Positions 1 to 10,729 of a stretch of 64,000 bases of DNA are shown piece after piece. Positions within the stretch are counted from its first letter, which is position 1; each line of letters begins with the position of its first letter. Under the pieces are notes generated by a model. The model saw nothing but the letters and a program-made list of their open reading frames with translations, was not told the DNA's origin and did no database searches. Source of the DNA: Hymenoscyphus infarciens (taxonomy: Eukaryota > Ascomycota > Leotiomycetes > Helotiales > Helotiaceae); the NCBI GenBank assembly GCA_001414345.1, contig LLCB01000154.1:1-64000 (forward strand). Reading direction: 5' to 3'. The position numbers were made by a program, and so were the translations under genes.

Positions 1-405
1 TACTAAAAGTCCTTAGTAGAATCTAGATTATTAGTAGTAGAGTAGTTATTTATAAAGTACTTTCTATTCTAATAAATATATTAGACTTATAATTAAATTT
101 TATATATTAAAAAGTAATTAGTATATATTATTAAAGTATTTTAAAGCTTTTAGAAGAGTAGTAGAGAGAATTAATTAGTATAGAATAAAAGATAAACTTA
201 TTAGAAACTCTAAGAGTATAGTTTAGCTTATTTCTAGTCTTATATAACTTTAATATTTATAAAGATAAATATAAAAGATAGATTAATTAGTTTAAAGCTT
301 TTTAGAGATAAGAAATAGATAGTTTATAACTATAGTTATAGTTAAAAGGATACTTAGATACTTTAAAAATTATATTATTAATTTAAGACTACTTATATCT
401 ATAAT
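1..405. repeat. AT-rich RIP-degraded repeat, truncated by window start
   Basis: Very AT-rich sequence dominated by TA dinucleotides, almost without CG, and with stops in all frames. It ends abruptly near 405-430, where balanced composition begins. It looks like the larger RIP block at 9.5-32.5 kb, so it is probably the edge of another mutated transposon. No coding relic could be read in it. Confidence 0.7.
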
Positions 406-600
406 TTTGGTAGGGTAGGCACGTGATTTACCAATTAGGCCTAGCAGGCTTAGCAACGCCAGGTTTCAGACCACGGTCCTACACCCGAAAACTGTCAATC
501 CGCCCCTAGAATCAGTCCTCAGCGCCTCTTCAAGCTTTACGTCAGGCCTTGCTTCTGCCCCCTTATCACAAGCTCACACGGCCACCGCCGACTCGTTCTC

Positions 601-795
601 CCTATGCTATGCTATGCTATCCTATGCTATGCTATCCTATGCTATGCTATGCTATGCTATTCTATCCTATTCTATCCTATTCTATCCTATCCTATCCTAT
701 CCTATTCTACCCTATTCTACCCTATCCTATCCTATCCTATCCTATCCTATCCTATCCTATCCTATTCTACCCTATTCTACCCTACCCTCTCCTAT
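601..795. repeat. Pentanucleotide microsatellite (YCTAT)n
   Basis: About 38 units of CTATG, CTATC and CTATT. The left part is rich in GCTAT units and the right part in CCTAT and TCTAC units. A 5-bp unit without a stop keeps all three plus-strand frames open, which creates spurious Tyr/Leu/Pro-rich frames. This is a simple-sequence array, not a gene. Confidence 0.9.
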
Positions 796-2005
796 CCCGA
801 GTTCTAGGTTGGTCCTAAAATATCTAGAGGCGCCTGGCGGAAACACATGATGCTGTTCTTCAACTCCTTGCGAACGAAGAGATGCCATGCGAGTGGACCC
901 CACACCTCTTCGTCCCAACTCGTATTGTCCGTCAATGTCAAATATCCTTTTCACTAGCTGAGGAAGTCCTCGGTACTTTACATAGGCAATGGATGCGCTG
1001 AAATCTGCATGCCTTCATTCCCTTTCAGCCAAAAGACCACGCTTTTGCTTCCTACGCCCCTTGGCCCCAATTCTGTCACTTCTTCTCCCCAACAGCAGAT
1101 CATGACTGGGACGTGAAAGTGCCCTCTACCTGGCGCTTTCTTTTTATATCTATCCAAGCAGTCTAAAATGCGGGGTTTCGTTTTGCATCAACCCCCTGCA
1201 TCGTTCCCTGCCCGACTCCCGTCTTAGGGAGATATCCCACAACCGAATTTGCCATTGGTCATTCTTTCTTATTCTACACATATAAAGTCTTTGCCGTCCA
1301 GTTTGAGACACGGAAAAAGGGTATCGACGAATACCTTTGGTATGTCTATATCGGTTTCCATCTTTATCAGAGGAGTGGAAAGACTGTTGGCGATCGATGG
1401 AAACACTTGATCAACGCAACTGATTCTGCAATGTGGGGACCATGGACGGTACATTTCAACCCGACTTCCCCGACCTCTCTCAACTCTCTTCTCGCAATTG
1501 CCCAATAAAAGGTTGTCATTACGAACCCACGGCCAAGTCAAGCCAACACCTCAAAGGAAACCAATCCCGAGGCAAGCGACTGGTAGAAAGAGGCGTGATT
1601 GCCAAACAACACAGCCTCAATGGGTTCTCTCCAGACTTCGTGTGGTGAAACATCGCAACATCGCAACATTGCAGCTTGCTTCTCTTGCGGACAGACGGGC
1701 AAAATGATCTTCGAATCTCTTGGCAGCTCAGTGCTCAGCCCTACATCTTTTGAAATCTCAACCACAAGGGCGTTAAAGTATTGGCATGGAGTTAGAAGCG
1801 GTATTGGGTGGAATTAAAGCCTCATCTATTGACTTTCCAAGAATAAATGGCCATTTAATCTTCTGAAATCCGACAACTGAGGATCCCCCTATTTGTCAGG
1901 GGTTGATGTCAACCCTTTGGTTTCTGTATGCGCTAACAGGCTGGGACATTACCGCGTATTACACGTAGCGCAAGTAGATCAGTGCTGTCAAAGTTTCATC
2001 TTCTT

Positions 2006-2033
2006 CCACCACCACCACCACCACCACCACCAC
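2006..2033. repeat. Trinucleotide microsatellite (CCA)9
   Basis: Nine near-perfect CCA units in non-coding sequence. They produce His or Pro runs in overlapping spurious frames. Confidence 0.9.
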
Positions 2034-2164
2034 AACGGCTTCCCGTCTTCCTCTCTCGCACCAGAAGCGCGCCGAGCCCTTCACCGCGATATCAAAATCG
2101 TTTGCCTTTGCATCTCACATCCACGTCGTCCGTACAACGACATGGGCCTTTCGGCCCGCTCCCT

Positions 2165-2188
2165 GATATCGATATCGATATCGATATC
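2165..2188. repeat. Hexanucleotide repeat (GATATC)4
   Basis: Four perfect tandem GATATC units. The unit is itself a palindrome, so the whole 24-bp tract is self-complementary. Confidence 0.9.
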
Positions 2189-3469
2189 TGTCTGCACTTT
2201 CTTTTCCCAGACCGGTGAAGATGCACCGCGATGGCGTGGCTTCTTGAAGCTACGGTAAGAACCACCTGCGGACCGCTTTTCCCACATGCCAACTGCAACC
2301 ACAATGGCGACAATTGCCTCCTCTCCGTCCCTCTGGAGTCCACTCATGCCAGCACAACGCGCATTTGCCTCCCGGCCAAGACCACGATGGCATATCCACC
2401 CACACCAAGTAATAAGCACATTAAGAACCTCTACTCGATTCTTACTTCCCCGAGAAGAGCTTTCATTCATCCGGAATCTAGCCGTCCAATGGTGAGGGAA
2501 AAAGAGAAGCAGAGCGGGACGTATCATTCTTCGGCAGACTTGGGTTGTATGTACGAAACAGGCAAAGCAAGCTGCAAGCAGCACCAACCTAGACACCGCA
2601 CTTCTCCGATTAAACTCACTCTGTATACCTCGTTACCACTGACCTGGAAACACCGGGCGGAAATGTTGTGTCCAGTCATGCAGTCGCCAAGTCTAGTTGG
2701 ATGAGTCTGCATACACATCTGCAGCCTCTTGCAGATGAAGAAACTCGCTCACGCATGGCGACTTTTGATTGCGGTTCGAGCCGATATACCTTGGAATCTG
2801 TTTGACACTGCATTATTGAAAGACAATCAACTGGCCGAATCCGGCTTGCTCATCGGTTATTCTGCATCATATCTCGCTGCCGATATAAAAATACTTCCGT
2901 CTCTCATTGCATTTTTCAATAACCGGCAGAGGAAAGATTTACGGTACATGTACTGAATTTTTATTCCTAACTAGGAAGTGGTACGGCCAAGTGGAGCCCG
3001 TCTTTAGGGACCCAGAGTAGCTCTCAACAGGTGCAAGACTAAGCAAATTGCCTTACTCGGTACCCATCCATCGATCCCGTTTTATCACTTCATTATCAAC
3101 CACGATCTTGAACTTAGACGTTTACTTTTAGCATCAGTTCGTGGCGCGTTTCCCCAAGATTCCAAGCCAAAATAGCTGCGGGACAAGAAAAGCTTATTTG
3201 ACCCAGTATCGTGCTTTCCCCGCACCCTTCATCCCTGATCTCTGATGAACTGCTCTGTTTGATATCAAGTGTTGCCTATCCAGTAACTGGTCCCCTGTTT
3301 CTTTTGTCTGAATCACGCATTTTCAAGGTGGCATGTTTTATTTTCTAATTTTCACGGTTGATTACTGAGGATGACCAGATTCTTTTCTATTGACAGTAGG
3401 TAGTTGTTTATTTGGAAACTACTGGAACCATCAAGACTTCGCTACACTAGTGAAAAATCTTGACCCAAT

Positions 3470-3478
3470 TTAAAATTA
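3470..3478. repeat. Left 9-bp target-site duplication of the MULE
   Basis: TTAAAATTA lies directly outside the left inverted repeat and is repeated exactly at 4661-4669 outside the right one. A 9-bp duplication is typical of Mutator-like elements. Confidence 0.85.
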
Positions 3479-4660
3479 CGGTAATTATCCATTTTGCCCT
3501 CTAAATGATGATTTATACCTTAAATATCCCTTGATTGATGAATAATACCTGGAATACCCCTTGTTTTTGTACCCCTTATTTTTAGAGGGCAAAACTGTTA
3601 AAACAGGGGTATTCTAGTTAGTAAATATTTACTACTTTTACTATATATCTACACCTGTTTTTGAGTGAATTAAAACTATATACTAGGATGCCTTATAATA
3701 TTCGAGTACTAAAATCTATTCCCTCTCTATCTTCTTCTACTATTGCCACCACCACTAATATGCTAGCCCTTAAGTATAAGGATAAGGTAGAGCGCGAGCG
3801 GCGTGTAAAGCCTTGTCGTATAATATTAAAAGAGCTTGATTAACAAGAACAATAAGATGAAGCTATTACGAATAAATTAATCGCGGACACTGACGCTTTG
3901 AAGGACGTTATACGAATCGGTCGGGAGTGGCCTACTCTTAAGGAGGCAAAAGAGGCTGTAATCGTTTATCTAATTAATCGGGACGAATCCTATAAGATTG
4001 TAAAGTTAGATAAAGGTCACCTATGTATTATCCTTTCCGAGAAGACTTAGCGCGTAATCCTTCGAGCGTATACCTCTCACTCTTGTCTAACTAATATATA
4101 CCTTAATCACCGCAGTAAGAATAGTATACGATATATCCTTAATACCTACGCCGAATCTATCGATCGAGATCCTAACCTTAAGGCGAAGAATTTAGTAAAT
4201 AACGAGAAGTCGCTCGGCTAAGGCAACACTATACCAAATCGTCAGGTATATCGTGCTATCTAAAAGCAACTTAAGGAGAGTCTCGAGGAGGAAAAGTATT
4301 CGTTTATGCTTATGCTAAATTAAAAAGCCGTCGATTTAAGAGATAAAAGCGTTAAGCGAAAGTATAAGGATTAGAGTATTATACTACTAGAGGGTACTTG
4401 TAAAAGTTTATGTATTAGGAAGTAGGTAGATAGTATAGTAGTAGGTTAATTTACTATATTTATTGATTTTTTAGTGTATTAGTATAGAGAAAACAATGAA
4501 TGAGGAAAATATCTTTACTAACTAGAATACCCCTGTTTTGATAGTTTTACCCTCTAAAAATAAGGGGTACAAAAACAAGGGGTATTCTAGGTATTATTCA
4601 TTAATTAAGGGATATTTAAGGTATAAATCATTATTTAGAGGGCAAAATGGATAATTACCG
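3479..4660 (+). mobile_element. Mutator-like (MULE) DNA transposon, short and defective
   Basis: The 1,182-bp element has inverted repeats of 147 bp (3479-3625 and 4514-4660) starting CGGTAATTATCC and differing at only a few positions, nearly all C/T or G/A changes. A perfect 9-bp target duplication (TTAAAATTA) flanks it. Long inverted repeats and a 9-bp duplication are known MULE traits. The interior (3661-4380, plus strand) holds a single-frame relic resembling only the N-terminal part of fungal MULE transposases. No catalytic DDE region is present, so the element could move only in trans. Each inverted repeat also carries a TTTTGCCCTCTAAA-like motif near its outer end and the reverse complement near its inner end. 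Confidence 0.85.
3661..4380 (+). pseudogene. Relic of MULE transposase N-terminal region
   Basis: One plus-strand frame starting at 3661 reads about 240 codons, interrupted by TAA or TAG codons (for example at 3841, 4048, 4219 and 4321) at positions where CAA, CAG or TGG would be expected, which is the RIP signature. The readable segment includes a Ser-His-Ser-Cys stretch followed by basic and NEK(S)LG-like segments. This is the layout I know from the N-terminal DNA-binding part of fungal Mutator-like transposases, whose catalytic domain would follow. The frame stops at the right inverted repeat without it. The family assignment rests on pattern memory only. Confidence 0.5.
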
Positions 4661-4669
4661 TTAAAATTA
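4661..4669. repeat. Right 9-bp target-site duplication of the MULE
   Basis: Exact copy of the TTAAAATTA found at 3470-3478. Confidence 0.85.
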
Positions 4670-6888
4670 TAAAAAGCCTTACTTTCCGTCCATTTCCCTC
4701 TGCCCATATATCAGTACAGCAAAACATTTACCACCATACCGCAATTACGTTCCACAAAAGTCTAGAACGCAAAGCACGTCTTTAACTTCTCGAGTTGTCA
4801 TATTCCACATACGATCCCTCCCATCGCTTCTACTATACCTCTTTTAAAAATTTCGATACGCGTCATATCACACAGAGATAAGCTCGTACGTACCCAGGCA
4901 CAAAAAGGGGGACGTGTCTCCTCCCAGCCTCCTAGGTAGGTGGGTTACTCACCGCCTATCCAATATCAAAATCTTCCTCTCACCGCGTCCGCTCCGACTT
5001 TTTAATTTACGATGGGCGTATGTCGACTGAATATCGAAGACGCAACTTCCAAATTGTGATATCAAAACCTCAATCTGCAGGAGAGGGAGATCCCGGGACT
5101 TTTTCTATCATGGTTACACGACCTACGGAGGATGGGTGAACCCCAGCCTGAGGATCCTTGGCACCCGAGAAGGGTACAAGCATGCGTTGACAAGCGAATC
5201 AGGACACGTTTTTGGGGGGGAGCTTCTCATTCGATGGTTGTGGAACGGATGGGGAGGGTTTGCGTGATATCATGTTTGAGTGTGGGACTGGGATATGGGG
5301 GGGGGGATGGGTAATTGGGATGTTGATTGATCGAGGTGATCGAGGTGAGGGTTTTAATTTTTTCTTCTTATCTTTTGATGGACTCTTTTTTCTTGTTGGA
5401 AGATTTGAGAGGAGGTGATGGGAGATCCTTGATGCTGCATTTCTCCTCACACACTGGCACTCGTTTTTTAGGGCGTGATGGCATGAGTGGTGGGTAATTT
5501 TGCTTGCTGTGTTGTCTTTGTGCCCATCCATCCAATTCAACCTCCAGTCCAGTTTCAGAAATTGGAACTGCAATATTGTCCCAACTAATCTAGGCTCGCG
5601 AATTTCACATGAGTTTCGATTCTCGGGTGTCAATTGGCCATTTGGGAATTGTATTCCTTGTATTGCATTCTGCGGTTCCAAATTCTCGTCTGTTGGAGTG
5701 CATATCGTTTGTTCAATCAGGATGTCTTTTGGCAGCACTTCTATCACTATATCTTGTCTTGCTTTCTGGTGAGTGGTTTACAGCGCTCAAGGGATTAGTT
5801 CTCAAAGCTTGGGATGAGATCATTATAGCAAAAACACCGCGGCCATGACTCAATTCGATTTATGAAAACGGTGTGTGTTTTCATGGTTGTTGTTTAGCGT
5901 ATGTTCGCCCATCATATTTCGCGTGCTGAGAGGAAACCGTTCTTAAAGTTGATAATTTATCTACTCAGATTATGGACACTCATACTCAAATACCGGGAAC
6001 TTGCTTTTAGCGTGTCTTAACTGGCGTTATTTTGATCCCTCTGCTGGTGTAAGACTATGTTTAAGATCGAACTTACTTTGGATGGCACAAAACAGTCACT
6101 GATCTACGAGAAGATCCAGTAGAACTAGAACCCGACCACACTCGGAAAGCAAAAGGCAATTTTCCAGGGTTACTAAGTAATACGAAAAGACAAGCAGGTG
6201 TACCTAGAACATTGGCCGGGTCTCTTGGGGCTCGGCTCGTATACAGCTTTGCCCTTTAAAATTATGACTGCAGAGATGGACAAAGTCTCCCCCATGCGGA
6301 ACTTACCGGTTCTTGGTCGCTTCATCCTCTTGAGCAATTAAAGTAGAGACCTCAGGATTGAACCTGAACTCCCCTCCCGCTTGTAACGTGCCTCAAAAAA
6401 TTGACCTTGCGCATCAGCTACTCCGTCCAAGTATAGTAAGGCATCAACGATTTGTCACATACGCTGCCACTTCTAAGCATTCCGCACCCAATCCAATCAT
6501 CCTTTCAAACCAAGAACTTGGAAGGCTCGTGACCAGCAACGCGTCCTTTGTCAGGAAAAAGAGGCTGCTTTATCTAAGCGAGACGACCAAAACCTCCCAA
6601 ATCCATCACTTGAGGAAATATCTTATTTCAGCTTTTAGAAGAACTCGCGGCTCTTGTAGGCAAATTAAATTCTGGGTGTCTCGGAATTGAGTAAGACGGA
6701 TGAATATTTCTTAGGATGTGTATGGTGTGGGATTTTGGGGTTGCCTGACAAGCGAGTTTAGCACCAAGGGGCAGCTGAGCCTCCGATTTTTTTCTTTCAA
6801 GTTGAAACATTCTTCATTTTGTCATCAAAATTGGGAAGGATTTTTCAAAAGAACTTCATACCAGAGAATAAACAGCTTCATTGTCAAT
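4670..6888. other. Intergenic, no supported gene
   Basis: This stretch has uneven composition with homopolymer G runs (near 5214-5220 and 5297-5306). A minus-strand frame of 182 codons at 5199-5747 is mostly low-complexity Pro/Lys/Ser and has no recognisable domain. The last few hundred bases are probably the promoter and 5' leader of the V-ATPase c gene. Confidence 0.5.
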
Positions 6889-7676
6889 ATGGATCCAATT
6901 GACTGGGTTGAACAAGGACGATGGTAAGTTTCTCGTTTTTCAAATATTCAACACTCTTCATTTTGATTTTGCACCGCCGAGCTAACTTGACATCTACCAA
7001 TAGTCCTGTTTATGCTGTAAGTTGACTTTGCAGTTCCAACTCTTGGCTGCTTCCCTAACCCATCGCAGAGTTTCTTTGGCGCCATGGGCTGTTGTGTCAG
7101 CGTGGTATTCTCAACCTTCGGCGCAGCATATGGGATAGCAAAATCGGGAATTGGCGTTTCTGCCGTGAGCGTTCATCGTCCTGATGACATTATAAAAAGT
7201 ATATTTCCCATCCCCTTACGTCCCCCATCCTGCGTCTCTTAGTTTCTCCGCCCAGCCCAAACCTCAATTGACCCATTATCCAGATATGATGCCCCCCATC
7301 CTCGCCGGAATTCTCTCCATCTACGGTCTCGTAGTGTCGGTCATCATATCCTCCTCCCTTGCCGAGAAATCCGCTCTCCACACGAACTTTCTACAATTAG
7401 CTGCGGGGTTCTCAGTGGGATTAAGTTGTTTGGCTGCAGGCTTTACGATCGGGATCATCGGAGATGCTGGGGTTCGAGGAACGGCTATGCAGCCGAGACT
7501 CTATGTTGGGATGATGCTGATGCTTATTTTTGCAGAGGTGTTAGGTGAGTTCTCTTTAATTTTGGTGATTAGAAGAGTTGGGAAGCTGAAGCTAACTAGA
7601 TGTAGGACTTTATGGGTTGATTGTTGCTATTATCATGTTGACGCAGTCAATGGTTAATGTCACAAAGTGTCGTTGA
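6889..7676 (+). CDS. V-type ATPase proteolipid subunit c (vma-3-like, divergent copy)
   Basis: Exons 6889-6923, 7004-7016, 7069-7198, 7284-7544 and 7606-7676 give 169 residues in phase, and every junction is GT..AG. The product is a four-helix proteolipid of the membrane V0 rotor ring, which carries protons across vacuolar and Golgi membranes. Visible family hallmarks are CPVYASFFGAMG at residues 12-23, a [10 protein letters not shown] helix end at 34-43, GDAGVRG at 119-125, and FAEVLGLYG near the C-terminus with the proton-carrying Glu at residue 144. Length matches the family (about 160-170). Helix 1 ([11 protein letters not shown]) and the loop [15 protein letters not shown] differ from usual fungal subunit c, and the tail ends [10 protein letters not shown], so this may be a second, diverged paralogue. 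Subunit c' (vma-11) is the alternative, but the CPVYA start favours c. It lies alone between repeats. The 13-nt second exon is exceptionally small. Confidence 0.88.
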
Positions 7677-9439
7677 GGAATCTGTATTCTGGGACTGTGA
7701 TGAAGGGGCAATGGTGTTGGAATTGCTGTTTGCTTCTCAACTTGTTTGAAAAGATGAATATTTCACTTCCCTTAACCTCAGCTAATCAATTCAATTTACC
7801 TAGACGTTTAAGTGACTAAGCCTAATCGGAGCTAGGTCACTCTTGCGAAGTATAAGAGAACCCCTCCTACATACGTAGATAGTTCCCTCCTTGTAGCAAC
7901 AAACGCCTAATTCTCCACCCATAATCTTGGTCCAATACCACTTTTCCAAGTAGCCTGTCAATATATTCTAATATTTACAATACTGAAACCGGCATTACTC
8001 TGTGAACCCCCCCTTTCAAGTTACCAGAGTAGCCCTCACACAATTGCAATATTGATCCGGAGGATTGGATTTAAGAGACTCAAGAAACCAACTCTTCTAA
8101 CCCCTCTTGGACAATATTTCCAATTGCATTAAGCCATCTCGTGCAACCGAAGTGGATCGTAGGTGTTTCCAGAGTATATCCCTACTTTTCTTACCTAAAA
8201 AGCAGTCTACCTAAAAAACGTAATCTCGCCTGAGTACCCTCGAGCATGGGGAGGAATCTTCCCGAATACGTCCGGGCAACACAGAGTTCTTTGTTATATC
8301 CTTTTGGAGGAGACTTTGAAGAATTTATCACAGTTGTTGGTAGAAAGCCCTTGTTTACTTCCCAAAGCCGGTTAACGACCCTCTGTCTAAAATCCGACCA
8401 TGCAGTAATTAATACTCACCTCCCAGAAGCCAAGCGCACTTACTGACGCTTTTAACGGAGTTTTCTAAAAAAAAAATCAAAATACTGGGAGAGGATTCCT
8501 TCTTGGTCTGAATGGTCTGAATCAGAAAATGGTACGGTCTTGTTCAACTTTCCCGAATCAAAACTAATTAATCTGAAGACCTAGATGGACATCTCTCAAG
8601 TGTTTGCATTTCTAGCTACACAAGTCGTATTTGAGAAGTAATTTAACCTGTACTAAGTTTTTTCTCCGAAAACGAACAGTGATTTCCACGGTTTTCTGCT
8701 CCAGTCCCGGAAGCCAGCGCTACCAAAATACGAAACCTGCCCAGCTTATAGACTCTACCACTAGCGACAAACTGTGCGACATTTCGACGTTGTTGGAAGA
8801 GCTAGAACTGTTGAGTACGAAGCTCTTGTGCCTGCCGGCCTCTTGTGAGAAAGTGATGGAGGGAAACAATTCATAGTTTTGTTCTTGAGCCTATAAGGTA
8901 CGTCGTAGCACTTCTTTGTAACGCCATGTAAAAATCAAGAAGAGAACTGAAAAAGTTGAGTTCGAGGGTGTCAGGTACTCTAAGCTAGCCCTTTTTTGGG
9001 AGTAGTGTGGTGGGTCGTTGACTGCTCTCGACTTCCGTAGCTCGACTGGGCCGTGACGGGCGGTATTAACATCGCTCCTTTCTCCTAGCCCTGGCTTCCT
9101 TGCCGCCACCTGGAAGTCCTGGCTAGTCTTCCTTTCTCGACTACTGTAGGGAAGACAAGCCTCGAGATAGCGCCTTTCCTCACCCAACTTCACCCCTCCC
9201 CTTCTCGCCGACACTTCGACAACCTCCAACTCCTGCCACAACGGTGAAGTAAACTGGTCGTTACTCTCGGGCAATCTGTTTTGTTAAGCGTTGTGCGAAA
9301 TGGTCTAGGATAATTAAAACTATTGTTCGAGAAAGGTTGGAAGAAGGAGAAACTTGAATTCTTCGATGTTCTAAAACCTTTCGATTGAGAGCTCTCGCAC
9401 AATAAGAGAAAGGGTGCCGAAGAATAATGTCTAAAAACC
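7677..9439. other. Intergenic shoulder beside the transposon block, no supported gene
   Basis: 1.8 kb with no recognised gene. The longest open frame is minus strand 8891-9274 (127 codons, Arg- and Glu-rich). It resembles nothing I can name and may derive from an old repeat. The region is not RIP-mutated like the block that follows. Confidence 0.45.
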
Positions 9440-9458
9440 TTACAGCTGAGTAGTTAGA

Positions 9459-9527
9459 GCGTCCTAGATACACCAAAAAGTCGGAATCGACTAAATCGCA
9501 AATCGCAAATCGCAAATCGCAAATCGC
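9459..9527. repeat. Left inverted end with five AAATCGC heptamers
   Basis: The unique terminal part at 9459-9492 is followed by five perfect tandem heptamers AAATCGC at 9493-9527. The terminal part matches the reverse complement of 32468-32501 apart from transitions. Subterminal arrays of short motifs are often transposase-binding sites, but that role is inferred here. Confidence 0.75.
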
Positions 9528-9740
9528 AAAAGTCATATAAATCAAGAGATAATCGTAAAAGGTATTAAATATTAAATTAAAACATATTATAGTAAGAGAT
9601 ATATGTGTATAATATAAAAAGACTATATAAATCGACTTTTATCGCTATAACAAGTTCTTAAATTATGTCTTAAAACTAGGCCTTTTTTAAGCTAATTACT
9701 CTAGATTACTTAATATTGAAGTAATTAGCTCGCTTCAAAA

Positions 9741-9825
9741 GCTTAAATAATCTTAATTTAAGATTATTTAAGCACTTTTAGCTACTTTTCTCGATTATAT
9801 ACTAATTTCCTAATTAGAGTTAGCG
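9741..9825. repeat. 85-bp direct repeat, copy 1, with a palindrome
   Basis: It starts with a perfect 15-bp inverted repeat (arms GCTTAAATAATCTTA, 3-nt spacer, 9741-9773) and ends at a CTAATTAG..TTAGCG segment. A diverged copy in the same orientation lies at 23706-23791, on the other side of the integrase relic and of the first Gypsy insertion. Confidence 0.65.
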
Positions 9826-9880
9826 CTATTTATTTTATAAGCTAAAAAGTATACTTACTCTATATACTAACCCTCTTATA

Positions 9881-10066
9881 TTACTCCTTCTTTTAAATAC
9901 TATATACTACTCTCTATTATTCCTTCCTTTAAAAGTACTATTCTACTACTATATATACTCCCTCTTCTCTCTTAAATTTAAGTACTAATAATAATAGGAG
10001 AAGAAAGAGAATAAGCTCTAGTAGCAGCTTTAGACATCTATTAAAGTGTAATATCCTTAGTAGTAG
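9881..10066. repeat. Segmental duplication, copy 1 (about 186 bp)
   Basis: Shares order and most bases with 10092-10270, including the TTACTYCTTCTTTTAAATAC start, the ACTATATATACTCCCTC middle and the ATATCCTTAGTAGTAG end. Differences are mainly transitions plus a small deletion, so duplication preceded at least part of the RIP. Confidence 0.75.
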
Positions 10067-10091
10067 AACCTCTTAAGATAAATCAAATTAG

Positions 10092-10270
10092 TTACTTCTT
10101 CTTTTAAATACTACTCTATATTATTCCTTTCTTTAAAAGTGCTATTCTACTACTATATATACTCCCTCTCCTCTCTTAAATTTAAGTACTAATAATAATA
10201 AGAGAAGGAAGAGAACAAGCTCTAGTAATAGCCCTAGACACCTATCGAAGTACGATATCCTTAGTAGTAG
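10092..10270. repeat. Segmental duplication, copy 2 (about 179 bp)
   Basis: Second copy of 9881-10066, 25 bp downstream and in the same orientation. It is about 7 bp shorter. Confidence 0.75.
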
Positions 10271-10729
10271 TATTATAGTATAATAATCCTAGAATTTTAA
10301 GTATAGTAGGAAGTATAAAAAGAGTAGTTTTAAGCGTATAATAAGAGCTTAAATATACTATGTTAATTTATTAATTTAAAGCTATATAAGGTGTTTATAG
10401 AGGAGTTATATCTAAAGAGAACCTCTACTTAAGAGATATATAATATTCTTAAAAGTAATTATAATATTAACGTCTCTAATACCACTCTTAAGCTCTAAAT
10501 TAATATAGAATAGAACCTTTAAAGAAACGCTAATAGCATACCCTCGCTAGCCTTACGTATATAAGTAATATATCTCTTTAAAGATATAAGATTATCTAAT
10601 TCAAGTATAGTATATATATTAAATTAAGAAGGCTTCGTAATTAGGCCTAAGAGGCTCTAAAGAATATAATAAGATATAAGACTTTAGCGTAAGAAGTTTT
10701 ATACCTAAGAGAAGCGTGCTAAGCTAGAG

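Larger units (their letters stand above)
406..3469. other. Gene-poor stretch with no supported gene
   Basis: About 3 kb of balanced composition between two repeats. Open frames here are short, start at near-cognate codons, or exist only because simple repeats lack stops (601-795, 2006-2033, 2165-2188). The longest, a minus-strand frame of about 170 codons at 2081-2596, runs through the GATATC microsatellite and shows no domain. I see no gene I can defend. Confidence 0.5.

Noticed and set aside
549..850. Three overlapping plus-strand frames rich in Tyr, Leu and Pro
   Set aside because: They exist only because a 5-bp repeat without stop codons keeps all frames open.
1893..2596. Overlapping frames of up to 171 codons on both strands
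   Set aside because: They run through (CCA)n and (GATATC)n repeats and show no domain or splice-supported extension.
5199..5747. 182-codon minus frame
   Set aside because: Low-complexity Pro/Ser/Lys content over homopolymer G runs; no domain.
6340..6400. T-arm-like GGTTCAATCC on the minus strand, suggesting a tRNA
   Set aside because: The stem does not pair properly and no acceptor or anticodon arm can be folded around it.
9050..9066. GACGGGCGGT motif reminiscent of the 3' end of small-subunit rRNA
   Set aside because: The flanks do not match rRNA and the motif alone is too short.
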